Part shown: piece after piece, positions 46,205 to 56,109 of the stretch
Numbering within the stretch: position 1 is the stretch's first letter
Layout: the number at the start of each line of letters is the position of its first letter
Assembly (NCBI GenBank): GCA_905221615.1
Contig: CAJNDT010001236.1
Span: forward strand, 987,670-1,051,669
Direction of reading: 5' to 3'
DNA length: 64,000 bases
Source of the DNA: Symbiodinium sp. CCMP2592
Taxonomy: Eukaryota > Sar > Dinophyceae > Suessiales > Symbiodiniaceae
Made by a program: the position numbers and the translations under genes
Notes under the pieces: generated by a model
Told to the model about the DNA's origin: nothing
Database searches by the model: none
What the model saw: only the letters and a program-made list of their open reading frames with translations

Positions 46205-47560
46205 TATACAAGTCCTGAAAAAGGTAAGCGGTTTGGGGTTAAGGTGCGGCTTGAGGGTTTAGGGCTCAAGGTTGTAAGCTTTGTTGGCTGAGGGCTCAGG
46301 CATTGGGCCTTGGGTTTCGGGGCTTTAGGTTCCGTCAAAAGATCCTTAAAGGGTTCCTTTCAGGATTCTTCAAGGGTAAGGGTTCTCTAAAAAAGGACAG
46401 TGTATGGATTTGACATCCGGTAATGCTTCGACACGGTTTAGGGTTTAGGGTATACCTTACCCCGGAATAACCGACCTTTCCAAGGACTTGTGTAAGGAAA
46501 TCATAATAAGGAACCCTAAAGCGGTAGGTTATTCAGGGTTAAGGTAGGGTTGCCTATGCATGAACATGGGGTCTTCAGGGCTCTTTCTGTCAGCTTCATG
46601 TCGGAGATTGGGCTAGTGTTCCTTTCAGGGTTCTATGGGTTTAGGGTGTAGCAGGGTTTCAGTGTTATACGGTTGATGATATAAATCCTGCATTACCCGC
46701 AATAAGGAATATGCCATAATTCCCATAGTTTAGGGTCCTTAAGGTAATGCAGGATTTCTATCATCTTTCCGAAAAGTCATGTAACATTGGAGGGTTTAGG
46801 GTTTAGGCTAAACTTCGGGTTGCGGGGCTAGAGTTGTAAGTGCAAGACGACTGGCTAAGTTCATACTACCGCGGCAGTTACTGTGCTTCTTGCGGGTGTA
46901 CGAGCACGTGAGTACGACTCGATGGGGTCTGCCGATAGGATACTTAGAAGCTGTGAGTCCCTTCAACGAAGGATCTTCCACTTCGGAGTGGATCGAGCTA
47001 ACCCTAAGGCCCTAAGGGTCCATGCACCTAATACCCGCAACTTCAACCCATGTCCCTACGAAATACCAGTACGTAGTCTAGGTTCCTGAGTAGTACCCTT
47101 TTCCCCTTTTCTCGGGTTCCCGTGTTAAAACCAAACAGCAGGAAAAAGGGTAGCCTTCTTATAAGGACAAAAGGGCCTAGTCAGAAGCTTTCATTTTACT
47201 AGACATGTAAGTGGACCCTCAAGGTAGGCCGTGCCTGAGCCCCAAATAACCTACCTTATATAGGGAAATCAGAATAGGGAACCTTAAAAAGGAACCCCAA
47301 GGGTCCAAGTACTTGATAATCATATACTCTCCAAAATCCTAACCTACATAACTACTATCCTACAACCCTACTTATTGGCTCCTTTGGACCCTTGGGGCAA
47401 GGTTTTATAAGGTCCAGGTGTACCAGGGCCGGCTCATTCGCCGAGTTACGGAAGAGACGGTGCTTCCATGAGGTTTAGGGTTTAGGGTTTGAGGTTTAGG
47501 GTTTAGGGTGCCCGCAAGCCAGAGCATCGTCAGCCGCGATCTGAAGTTGTGAACCCTACC
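46205..47560. other. Non-coding stretch with dispersed elements
   Basis: It contains TTTAGGG runs, a family H element (about 46672-46765), a segment near 47085-47150 with AGTACCCTTTTCCCC resembling part of intron 3, and a family G element (about 47295-47397). The 68-residue frame at 46883-47089 lacks any family signature, so I do not call it a gene. Confidence 0.5.
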
Positions 47561-47561
47561 T

Positions 47562-47659
47562 GTAGTCTCCATTGCAGTTCCTTTTTGGGGGGGTTAACCA
47601 TGTTTGTGTTGGGGATCCTTTAAGGTATCCCAAAAAAAGGAACTATAATGAAGACTATT
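47562..47659. mobile_element. Family B inverted-repeat element
   Basis: The ends GTAGTCTCCATTGCAGTTCC and GGAACTATAATGAAGACTA enclose GGTTAACC...GGGATCC, as in the family B copies of the tandem units. Confidence 0.75.
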
Positions 47660-47935
47660 GGTAGCGCCCGTAAAGCAAGAGTAGACCTCAAAAGATTCAA
47701 CTTGCCTCAAACGCCTTGGGTTTTGCGTTTCTCGCCTACACGCCAGAAGGACCCGGTGGCACCAGCTGCGCCGCCTGAGGCCAAGAAGGAGGCCGTGATG
47801 GGAGAAGGGTATCCCAGAGGGTCCACCTTTACTACCATTATGGAATTAGGTCCCCAAAACCATAACAGGGATGGTCTTTCAGTGTATATGGACCCTCTGG
47901 GTATCAGGAAGACATGTGAGTAAGAGCTGCAGGCT
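47660..47935 (+). other. Possible exon fragment interrupted by an inverted-repeat element
   Basis: About 47690-47810 encodes a protein-like stretch with an Ala-Pro-Ala-Ala-Pro-Pro-Glu-Ala-Lys-Lys run. At 47812 begins an element with ends CCCAGAGGGTCCA and TGGACCCTCTGGG, flanked by GTATC on both sides. A similar Ala/Pro/Glu/Lys stretch stands at about 49830-49878, just before a family A element. These could be exons of one gene dissected by elements or two paralogous scraps. I cannot assign a function. Confidence 0.3.
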
Positions 47936-49545
47936 TGTTCCACAAAGGCATTTCGGCAAGGAAAAGAAGTTGATTGTCCCGAGACCCATTGCTACCCCGT
48001 CCTAGTACCCTGTGTTCCTTCAAGTGAAGAACGGGCGTGGGATGCAGGCACTATAAGTATAGTTACTGTACCCTAATCATAACCCTAGTTACTAAGTCCC
48101 ATGATCCTCTAAATAAACCCCTATAGATCCCTTGAAGGAACCCTATAGATCCCTTTAAGGGACCCTTACTAAGGCATGATGGCCGACACCTTGCCATGCC
48201 CAACATTCCCAACAGCATCCTAAAGGGACCAAAGTACCTATATAGTCGAATGTAGGGTTGCTATATTGGGAATTACTATTACCTTAACCCCCAATAACCT
48301 ACGCTTTTGGGGACTTATATAAGGAAATCATAAATAAGGAGCCCTAAAAAGGTAGGTTCTTTAGGGTCCAGGTATGATTTGGGGAAGTATCCCCCATAAC
48401 ACTACCTAGGACCCTTTGGGCCTAAACCTGAAGTTCCACATGCTGCCGAAAATTGGTCCCTGTCTGTTTTGCCACCTTTGTCCTTGGTATGTCTTGGGAG
48501 CCTCTTCCTTGTGGGTTTTTTTGTCCTAGCACTACTGTATACCACGACCTGAAGTTTCGGTGAAGTTGCTTTGTAGGATCTGTGTGGATTTTGTGTTTTT
48601 CTTTATCTGGCATCCAAATAACTGACCCCGTTCTCCGAGAGGTGCTGTTTGTTGAATGTTCCCTTGTGGTCGTTGCATGTGCCGGCGTTCTAGCTCAATT
48701 CTTCACTCCATGCTGTCTTGTATGTAGTTCATTTCCTTTGTTGTAAGGGCACAAATACCCAAATAGCAGTGTATCAGGTCCGAAAACCTTTCAGAGCAAT
48801 TGAACCAGGGTTTCTAAACACTACTAATTATTGGGATACTTGGACTCGGAGGGTTATTCATGCCTGCTTCTTGCATGGGGTACACAATGGCCTTCAACCC
48901 TAAAAAATGAACCCTAAACCCTGAACCCTAGCTGCCGAACGTATCAAGAGTGCCCGACACAGGGCGGACCATGATGTTCTGATGCAACGCCTTTGGGGCT
49001 TTTGGGGTAGTTTAGGGTTTAGGGTCATTGGGTTTAGGGTTCAGGGTCGACTTCGGAGTTTGGCATCTCCTCAGCATACATGGGTGGTTCTAAGTTCGGG
49101 TCCCTGATAGGGTCCTTTTCTGATAGGGTCTTTCTTATGAGGGTGCCGTGCTATTTCGGAGGCCTAAAAAGGGACCACAGTTTGGAGAACTACCCACATG
49201 TCCCACATCAGGCCTTAGAGTACCGAAAAGGTGGTCTCTTGTGAACTACGTCCGTACTGGTTGCTCACCTACTGATGTGTGCGTGTGTGTATACATATAT
49301 GTAATTATTCATGTCTGTATATGCCATCAAGTGTAATTTGCTACATTGCATAATGTGCTACATTTACACAGTGCATCGACAGCGTTGCCAACATGTTGTG
49401 GTTATATTGCTGCAAATCGCTAGATCGATAGGCAAGCTCTGAAGCAAGGCGCCCAGCTGGTCCGTGCATGCTGCCATTGTGGCGTTGGGTCCCAAAAGAT
49501 CATCCAATTTATAGTTCGGGGACCTACTCGGACAATGCTAGTCTG
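47936..49545. other. Non-coding or unrecognised stretch
   Basis: It holds a degenerate right half of a family A element (about 48050-48115), repeated CCCTATAGATCCCTT words, the shared GTATCCCCCATAACACTACC segment (about 48386), TTTAGGG runs near 49010-49050 and a damaged family D-like inverted pair (about 49080-49200). Frames of 60-65 residues at 48422-48613 (minus) and 48718-48903 (plus) have no recognisable family. Confidence 0.45.
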
Positions 49546-49549
49546 GGTG

Positions 49550-49635
49550 GTTGTCAAAATTATGGTTCCTTTTTGGGTCCCTACTAATAATACTAGGGTA
49601 CCCCAAAAAGGGACCCTATTTTTGACAACCATTCA
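49550..49635. mobile_element. Inverted-repeat element, family D
   Basis: GGTTGTCAAAATTATGGTTC and the inverse CTATTTTTGACAACC bound about 85 bp, with GGGTACCCCAAAAAGGGACC inside, as in 16361-16460. Confidence 0.72.
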
Positions 49636-49640
49636 TATAG

Positions 49641-49822
49641 ACCCTCTAGGGTAGAGACACCTCACTAATTGAGGAGGGACCCTTAATAAGGACCCCTAGG
49701 TATATACCCTTAATATAGCTAGTATATACCCACTATATAGCCCATTATAGGGTAGGGGTCCCCCTTAATGGTCCCTCTTTTTCCCCTTTGAGACCCTCTA
49801 GGGTAGAGACACCTCACTAAGT
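49641..49822. repeat. Direct repeat pair around an inverted-repeat-rich core
   Basis: GACCCTCTAGGGTAGAGACA, continuing CCTCACTAA, occurs at about 49639-49668 and again at about 49791-49819. Between them are TATATACCC/GGGTA and GGGGTCC/GGACCCC inverse words. It may be a small element with direct terminal repeats or the footprint of a local duplication. Confidence 0.6.
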
Positions 49823-49881
49823 GAGAAGGATGCAGCTGCCACAGCGCCGCCTGCAGAGGTCGCCAAGGCGGCTATGGGGTA

Positions 49882-50170
49882 CTTGGAGGATCATGGGACC
49901 TAGTAAGTAAGGGGTTAAGGGTCCCTTCAAGGGTACTATAAGGGTTTAGGGTTTAGGGTCTACTTGGAGGATCATGGGACGGAGTAAGTAGGGGGTTAAG
50001 GGTCCCTTCAAGGGATCTATAGGGGTACTACACGGGTTTAGGGTTTAGGGTCTACTTGGAGGATCATGGGACTTAGTAGGGATATAGGTACCTTTATTGG
50101 GGTTATAAGTAATCATAAGTATAGTTACCTGAATCATAGCCCTGGCTACTAAGTCCCATGATCCTTTACG
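49882..50170. mobile_element. Composite family A element with three left ends
   Basis: CTTGGAGGATCATGGGAC occurs at 49882, about 49962 and about 50057 in the same orientation, while a single right end (GTCCCATGATCCTTTACG) closes the element at 50170, flanked by TA on both sides. The repeats between left ends contain GGTCCCTTCAAGGG and GGGTTTAGGGTTTAGGG. This is the same design, one step further, as the double left end in intron 1 of the NTF2-like genes. Confidence 0.82.
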
Positions 50171-51470
50171 TAGCTTCCAGGGCTTTACCAGGGCCTTGGA
50201 GCTGCAGACACTGTGCTTGACAGTGATTTTAGCACGTTTAGGGTTTAGGGTTTAGGGTTCAGGTCGTTAGATTTGGTGTTCACCAGGAGTTCTTTTCGAC
50301 TGGCGTCTCTGTGTGTGTGAGGCATTTTCCACTACAGCTGGAGCCCCAAAGCCTCAACTCTCAACTACGGCAGGGATTTTCATGGCCGTCAGGTTGAAAA
50401 GTTCAGCACCCGCAGATGCTGTTCGGATTTAGGGTTGTTGGGGTCCTGGCATCGATAGGTTTTGATCTTGGACACCTGGCGTCAGATTCTGCACATTTTT
50501 CATTGAGTTCAAGGCTTGGGGTTGCAGCACTTTGCAGCCTGCGGTTGTAGGACCTCTATAAGTTGTGGGTGTAAGGTGTAGCAAGGCGTGTGGAAATGGT
50601 GTGCGGGGCAGGTGGTAACATTGGGCGGAGGTTTCAAGCAGACCAGCTTCATGGGTGTAGGGGTTTCGGGTCCCAGGGGTCCGCGATTAAACTTGTTGAG
50701 CCCCTCTCCCCAAACCCCAGCTCCTCAAGTAGCTACCAAACCAAAGCCCTAACTCCTCAAGTATCTACCAAACCTGAGCCCTATCTACTAAAGCAGCCAA
50801 ACCACTAAACCTCAGCATTCTTACAGTTCTTGCAAAGAACATCTGCTTGCGGCTGAGGATGGCGACGAAAAACCTGCAGCAGAAGAGGTCCCTGTAAATT
50901 TCTTGGGTTTGGGGTTTACGGTTTAGGGGTAGGATATGGGTTAAGGGATTAGTTAGGGTCGGGGAGTTCAGGGTTTGAGGGTGTTTGTGCTTGAAGTGTT
51001 TCACCCAAGGAGTCTAGTATTCAATAATATATAGGACTTTTGGGCCTTTTTGGGTACCAAAAACCATAAGTAAGGATTCCTTGCACCCTTAGAGTTGGGG
51101 GTTTCAGAGGATGTTTTGGGCTGGGGCGGGTGCAGTGTAAAGTATCATGACCCCAACTATCTGTTCCCTTTTAGGGTACTCATAAGTCTATAAGATAACT
51201 ACTCACGAGGTCCCCCGACACTCCAGCTAGGGTTGCGCTCTGCGAGTTGAGGCTCAGATTTTTGGCTTGCAGGATCAGAGTTTTAGGTTAGGGGTTTAGG
51301 GGTTTAGGGTTTAGGAGTTTAGGGTTTCGGAGTTTAGGGTTTCGGAGTTTAGGGTTTAGGGGTTTAGGACGTTATGGTTTCAGTGTCTCGGGTGCCTAAA
51401 CCCTAAGCCGCCGAAGGTTCTACGAATTCAGCTTTGAGACTTCGTCTCTTCCCAGTCGAAGGGCTGTACT
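50171..51470. other. Non-coding or unrecognised stretch
   Basis: It is TTTAGGG-rich (notably 51290-51365) with isolated frames of 70-80 residues at 50590-50808 (plus) and 50765-51004 (minus), neither with family features. A CTACTCACGAGGTCCCCCGA segment at about 51198-51220 is a worn right end of the family A variant seen at 5250. Confidence 0.45.
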
Positions 51471-51478
51471 TGGAGGAT

Positions 51479-51588
51479 CATGGGACTTAGTAAGTAGGGT
51501 TATAAGTACCCTAATTGGGGTTATAAGTAGTTATAAGTATAGTTACCCTAATTATAACCCTAGTTACTAAGTCCCATGATCCTTTAAG
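51479..51588. mobile_element. Family A element (simple form)
   Basis: A 110-bp element has ends CTTGGAGGATCATGGGACTT and AAGTCCCATGATCCTTTAAG, with TA at 51477-51478 and 51589-51590. It has a single left and a single right end and may represent the basic form of the family. Confidence 0.87.
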
Positions 51589-51815
51589 TAGGTCTTTCGT
51601 GTTTAGATATGAAGGGCCTGGGTGTTATGACCTTCAAGTTTAGGGCTCAAGGTGTTGTTCAGGGTTTTGGGTGTAGATTCTGTGTCATACATATATACAT
51701 ATTAAAGAGCTCTTCCGGAGTCCAGCCTTGGGTCGGAGCCTCAACCATGGTTTCTCGTGATGAACACGCAAGCACTTTGCGCACATGCAGGAGGCAGCCG
51801 AGAAAATAGTCTCGC

Positions 51816-52043
51816 TTGGCAGACGGCACCTTTGCAGCAAGTGAAGTATTGCGTGATGAGTTCTTTCGGCGTCACCACTGTCAGGTCGCGACAAGCACGA
51901 ACACACTGGCCAAGCTGGTGGACCACATCCGGTCTGTGTTTGGGAGTATGCCGTACAGGCGTAGATTTTCCTTGGCTTCAGGTGACGCCAATGTATGCAT
52001 GGCCTGCGCAGCTGGACGTGGTCTTCAAAGCCTCAGTCTGTAA
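51816..52043 (+). CDS. Possible exon of an unknown gene
   Basis: The frame starting at a TTG encodes a balanced, protein-like segment (DEFFRRHHCQVATSTNTLAK, then further Arg/Phe and a CMAC motif). Codon use is more gene-like than in the surrounding frames. A TAG closes the frame just upstream at about 51807-51809, so it would have to be an internal exon entered by splicing. I recognise no family. It may be a fragment. Confidence 0.3.
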   Translation: MADGTFAASEVLRDEFFRRHHCQVATSTNTLAKLVDHIRSVFGSMPYRRRFSLASGDANVCMACAAGRGLQSLSL

Positions 52044-52126
52044 TCTCAGATGAGTCAAGCATGCGATGCAGCAGTCGCTGGTGTGGTCTGCTGATGATCA
52101 GGTATAATGTTGGATCCAGATTAAAC

Positions 52127-52317
52127 CCCCCCCCCCCGCTGTCAAGGTTAGCCTGCTTGAACTTGTTCATGGGTTCAAGTTTTTCCCGCCCCCCCCCGAT
52201 TAAGTGATGGTACAGTAGTACAGTAGTACAGTAGTACAGTAGTACAGTAGTAGTATAGTAGTATTACAGTAGTATAATAGTAGAACAGTAGTTTAGTAGT
52301 AGTATTGAAGTCTAGTA
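52127..52317. repeat. Poly-C tracts and AGTAC microsatellite
   Basis: Two C runs (about 52127-52138 and 52188-52197) are followed by repeats of ACAGTAGT/AGTAGTATA up to the palindrome. It is simple sequence with no gene. Confidence 0.9.
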
Positions 52318-52389
52318 CTATTGTAATAATACTATACTACTGTACTGCTTCTATAGAAGCAGTACAGTAGTATAGTATTATTACAATAG
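52318..52389. repeat. Perfect 72-bp palindrome
   Basis: Two 36-bp arms, starting CTATTGTAATAATACTATAC and meeting at CTTCTATAGAAG with no spacer, are exact reverse complements. It lies directly after the AGTAC microsatellite and before a GGGGGTT-rich tract. It can form a cruciform or hairpin. I see no flanking target duplication. Confidence 0.95.
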
Positions 52390-52439
52390 GGGGTTGGGGG
52401 TTTGAAGGGGTTCAAGGACTTGAGGGGGTTGAGGGGGTT

Positions 52440-54990
52440 GAGGGGTTTGGGGGTTCAAATGTGGCCGGCCATGAGCTTGCCATCAGCTCAAGAGTGCCCG
52501 CATAAGCGCCGCATCCCCACCCATTGGCCATGAGCTCCAACATGAGCGGCAACGAGGGAACCATGGGAACCATGGCTGAGAGACTGGGGCATGATTGGCA
52601 ATTGTGAGTAATTACTTGGTTAATTACTTAGGATTGGGTCATTAGTAATTCATTAATTATTTGGAGCCGAGGATGGGCCAGCTGATGAGTCAGATCCATG
52701 GGTTGCTCCATAACATGGAGCGGCGAGCCGTCATGGGCCGGATAAGTAAGCATCTTTTGTGTTTTAAATTAATTAGTTAATGAGGTATTACAGGTTTAAT
52801 TACATGTGTCTTGAGCCAAGGACGAAGTCCATGGCAGTTTCCGCGATCGCCTCCGCCATGTTGCCACCAGGCTCATGGCGGGGCGATCATGGGTTTTGGT
52901 CAATTGGCAGTGGCTCGGACCGTCATTAGTAATTAATTTGTCATAATAAGAATGTAAATTACATATTTTAAGCTCTGAAGCCCATACATGAGGCAATGGC
53001 GCTGCGATCAGTGGATGAGAGATGAGCTCCTCCACACGTGGATGCTCTATGCTCCTCCCCTGGTATTAATTAGTGTTTTTTAAATAATAAGTAATTAATT
53101 AGGGTTTAGGGTGCAATTAGGATTGGGTTTAGGAGTGCTTCGGGTTTGAGTTCGTGCATGAGGAGCATGACATTGTCATGAGCCATCCAATGCTGCATCA
53201 GCACTGGCGCATCATATGCACGGTGGCATGGGTGGAGGCCCCTGGCAAAAACATAAAACCCCCCCTAACCCCTGTAAACCCTATATAATTAACCCCACAA
53301 CCATAACTATCCCTAAACCCTAAACCCTGCAGGTGAGCCTGGCATTGTTCCGGACCCATGAGTATGACAGCGATGAGTCTGGATGCTGCAGTAGTTCTTT
53401 TTTTTAGATTAGGGTTTAAGGTTTAATTAGGGTTAATTAAACCCTCCTAAGTAAACCCTACTTAACCCCTACTTTAATTAACATAATTAAACCCTAAGCC
53501 CTAAACCCAGGCTGTATGATCCTCGCAATGATGAGATCAGCGATAAGCACATGGTCATGAGCGAGGTGACGCAGAACATGGAGTCCGCCATGAGGACAGC
53601 CTTCATAATTGAGAGTAATTAGAGCCCAAACCCCATAAGGCCCAATTAACCCCCCCCCCTTTCAGGACGGAGATCTTTGAGCTGGCATCATGGGAGACTG
53701 TGTGGGGCGACATGAGAGGCAGCTCAGGGAATAATTTAAGTATCAATTTTCCATAATTTGTTACGGTTAATAGATTATTGAGAAATAAGTTATGGTAATT
53801 TATTAGTTAGCTAGTAATAAGATTCAGCCGAGGCAAGCATTGGCTGATCAAAAGCTGGCACGGCATGGCCCGTTCCCACCATGAGCCGGCCAAATTCAGA
53901 GCATGGGTTGAGACCCATGGGCCAGAGCCCAAAGCGATCATGCGGTCCTACCATGGGCATTTCATGCCCATTGAGGCGGAGGCATGAGCCCTCAGCCCGG
54001 CCATGAGTCCATGAGGAGATGGGCTCGTATATGAGCCATAAGGCTGTAGATCCCATGAGGAGATGGGCTTTTTTAAAAGCACCCATGACGCCAGCCATGA
54101 GCTGCATTAATTAGTTCAGTTAGGGATAAGATTAGTCTTTGGGTTTGTTTGGGGTTTAATTAAGGTTTAGGGTTTAGGATCAGGTTAAGCTCGGCATAGC
54201 GCCGCATGAGTAAGTAATCAATGCATGAAGCAGCATGGCATTTTTCATGGGTGCGATGAGGGGATGGCTTTCTGATCTTCGCATGAGAGCAGCGAAACAC
54301 ATGGGGAGGGTTGGGCCCTTACTTAAAGGATCATGGGACTTAGTAATTAACTAGGGTTATAATTAGGGTAATTAACTATACTTATAACCCCAGCTAGGGT
54401 ACTTATAACCTTACTTACTAAGTCCCATGATCCTCCAAGTAGTTAATGCCAAAACTCCAAACCCCATACTGCCCTTATCCCTAAACCCTTTAACTACACC
54501 CTAGACCCTCAACCTTAAACCTTAATTAAACCCTTTTAACTTAACCCTAAACCCTAAAACCCTAAACCTTAAACCCTTCGAAATAAACCCTACACCCTAA
54601 AACCCTAAACCTTAAACCCTTCGAACTAAACCCTAAACCCCAAAACCCTAAACCTTAAAGCCTTCTAACCAATTAAACCCTAAAACCCTAAAACCCTAAA
54701 ACCCTAAACCTGAAACCCTTGTAGCTAAACCCTAAACCCTAAATCCCTAAACCTTATATAAATCCTTGAAAATAACCCCTAAACCCTAAAAGCCCAAACC
54801 TGACACACTGCTGCGGGCATGAGCTGCATGAAGCCGCACAAATGCAGTGACTTAGATGAGCTGTGGGCATGAGCTGCATGACACCGCTTGCATGCAGTGC
54901 TTTCGATCAGCTGTGAGCATGACAAGCATTGTGGATGAGCTGTGGGCATGAGTTTTTGATAAAATGTGATTTTGAGCTTTAGGCATTTGT
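52440..54990. other. Alternating CATG-rich and TAATTA-rich blocks, no clear ORF
   Basis: GC-richer pieces full of CATGAG, CATGGG and CATGGC (for example 52470-52600, 52660-52745, 52800-52920, 53515-53620, 53825-54105) alternate with AT-rich TAATTAATTAG-type pieces that look intronic. The layout suggests exons and introns of a decayed gene, but I cannot chain an open frame. Positions 54440-54800 are a CCCTAAA-rich tract. From 54800 to 54960 there is an imperfect GGGCATGAGCTGCATGA repeat. Confidence 0.45.
54322..54439. mobile_element. Family A element in the transposon-like region
   Basis: A 118-bp element has ends CTTAAAGGATCATGGGACTT and AAGTCCCATGATCCTCCAAG, flanked by TA on both sides (54320-54321 and 54440-54441). 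Confidence 0.87.
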
Positions 54991-55060
54991 TTCATTAAGT
55001 TTCACATTGTGCCTTTTTCATGACATAGGTTTTCAAGTGAGTGTGCATCTGTATCACGCC

Positions 55061-55765
55061 ATGGTGTGGAGCATCAGTCTTCGTGAGCAGGTGACATGCC
55101 ACAACAGGTTTGCCATCCTGTCGCAACCAGATGAGGATGAAGATGAGCTCATTGCTTTGAACGACATGTTCTTCGACTGGGATGAGCTGGAGAACAGGTG
55201 GAATGAGATGAATGAGCCTTGGGAGCTTCATGATTTTTCCTTCATGGGGAGGTTCTCATGGTCTGATGAGTCAGAGAAGACTGGGGTTGCTCAGCATGTT
55301 TACCAGCACGAGCATGTCAACAGCATGAGCCGCAGCAGCAAGGGCATGAGAGAAGTGAAGAAGCATGCTGTTGTGAGAGACAAGAAAGCAGCATGCAGTG
55401 AGCCCATGCCTCAGATCATGCCAGCTCCCATTCGAGATGAGGGCTTGCGGCAGAGGCTGCATGAGAGCATTCTGAGCATGCAGTTGACAAGGCATTCGCA
55501 GTACCATGCGATTCGCAGCATCATGAGAAAGGCATTCAAGACGCATGCGAAAAAGGAGCGACGACTCAAGCGCCAGCATGAGCAATTGAAGACCTCTGCA
55601 TTCTTCGATTGGGACGAGTTAGATGCTGCTGAAGACAATGAGCTGAGCAAGCGATCAAACTCATGGTTCGATTGGGATGAGCTGAGTTCTGCTGAAGCCA
55701 TCAGCAAGGCCAGCATGGGGAAAGCATGTAAATGTGCCTGTGATGAACATGTTTTCCGTCTCTGA
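55061..55765 (+). CDS. Charged protein with FDWDEL repeats, unknown function
   Basis: I start at the first ATG (55061), giving 234 residues; the frame is open back to 54983, so an upstream exon is possible. The motif FDWDEL occurs three times (about residues 38, 182 and 203), each in an acidic setting. The middle is His/Ser/Met-rich and basic (HAKKERRLKRQHEQLK near residue 170), without membrane segments. The 3' end runs into the tandem repeat region, where a splice donor may end the exon instead of the printed stop. Its position and shared CATGAG bias link it to the transposase cluster downstream. I recognise no family. Confidence 0.5.
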   Translation: MVWSISLREQVTCHNRFAILSQPDEDEDELIALNDMFFDWDELENRWNEMNEPWELHDFSFMGRFSWSDESEKTGVAQHVYQHEHVNSMSRSSKGMREVKKHAVVRDKKAACSEPMPQIMPAPIRDEGLRQRLHESILSMQLTRHSQYHAIRSIMRKAFKTHAKKERRLKRQHEQLKTSAFFDWDELDAAEDNELSKRSNSWFDWDELSSAEAISKASMGKACKCACDEHVFRL

Positions 55766-56100
55766 TATAACTATTCTCCAATCCTCATTCCTTATATCTC
55801 TGATATTCTCCAATCGAAATTCCTTATATCTCTGATATATTCTCCAATCCTCATTCCTTATATCTCGGATATTCTCCAATCGAAATTCTTTATATCTCTG
55901 ATATATTCTCCAATCCTCATTCCTTATATCTCGGATATTCTCCAATCGAAATTCCTTATATCTCTGATATATTCTCCAATCCTCATTCCTTATATCTCGG
56001 ATATTCTTCAATCGAAAATCCTTATTTCTCTGATATATTCTCCAACCCTCATTCCTTATATCTCTGATATTCTCCAATCGAAAGTCCTTCTATTCCTGAT
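55766..56100. repeat. 66-bp tandem repeat (two related 33-bp halves), about five copies
   Basis: GATATTCTCCAATCGAAATT alternates with GATATATTCTCCAATCCTCA, each followed by CCTTATATCTC; together they give a period near 66 bp. The open frame on the minus strand (repeating DIRNEDWRIYQRYKEFRLEN) is a by-product of a period divisible by three. Confidence 0.9.
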
Positions 56101-56109
56101 ATATTCTCA

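Noticed and set aside
55661..56077. Minus-strand protein with DIRNEDWRIYQRYKEF repeats
   Set aside because: By-product of a 66-bp tandem repeat; it runs over the end of a plus-strand coding frame.
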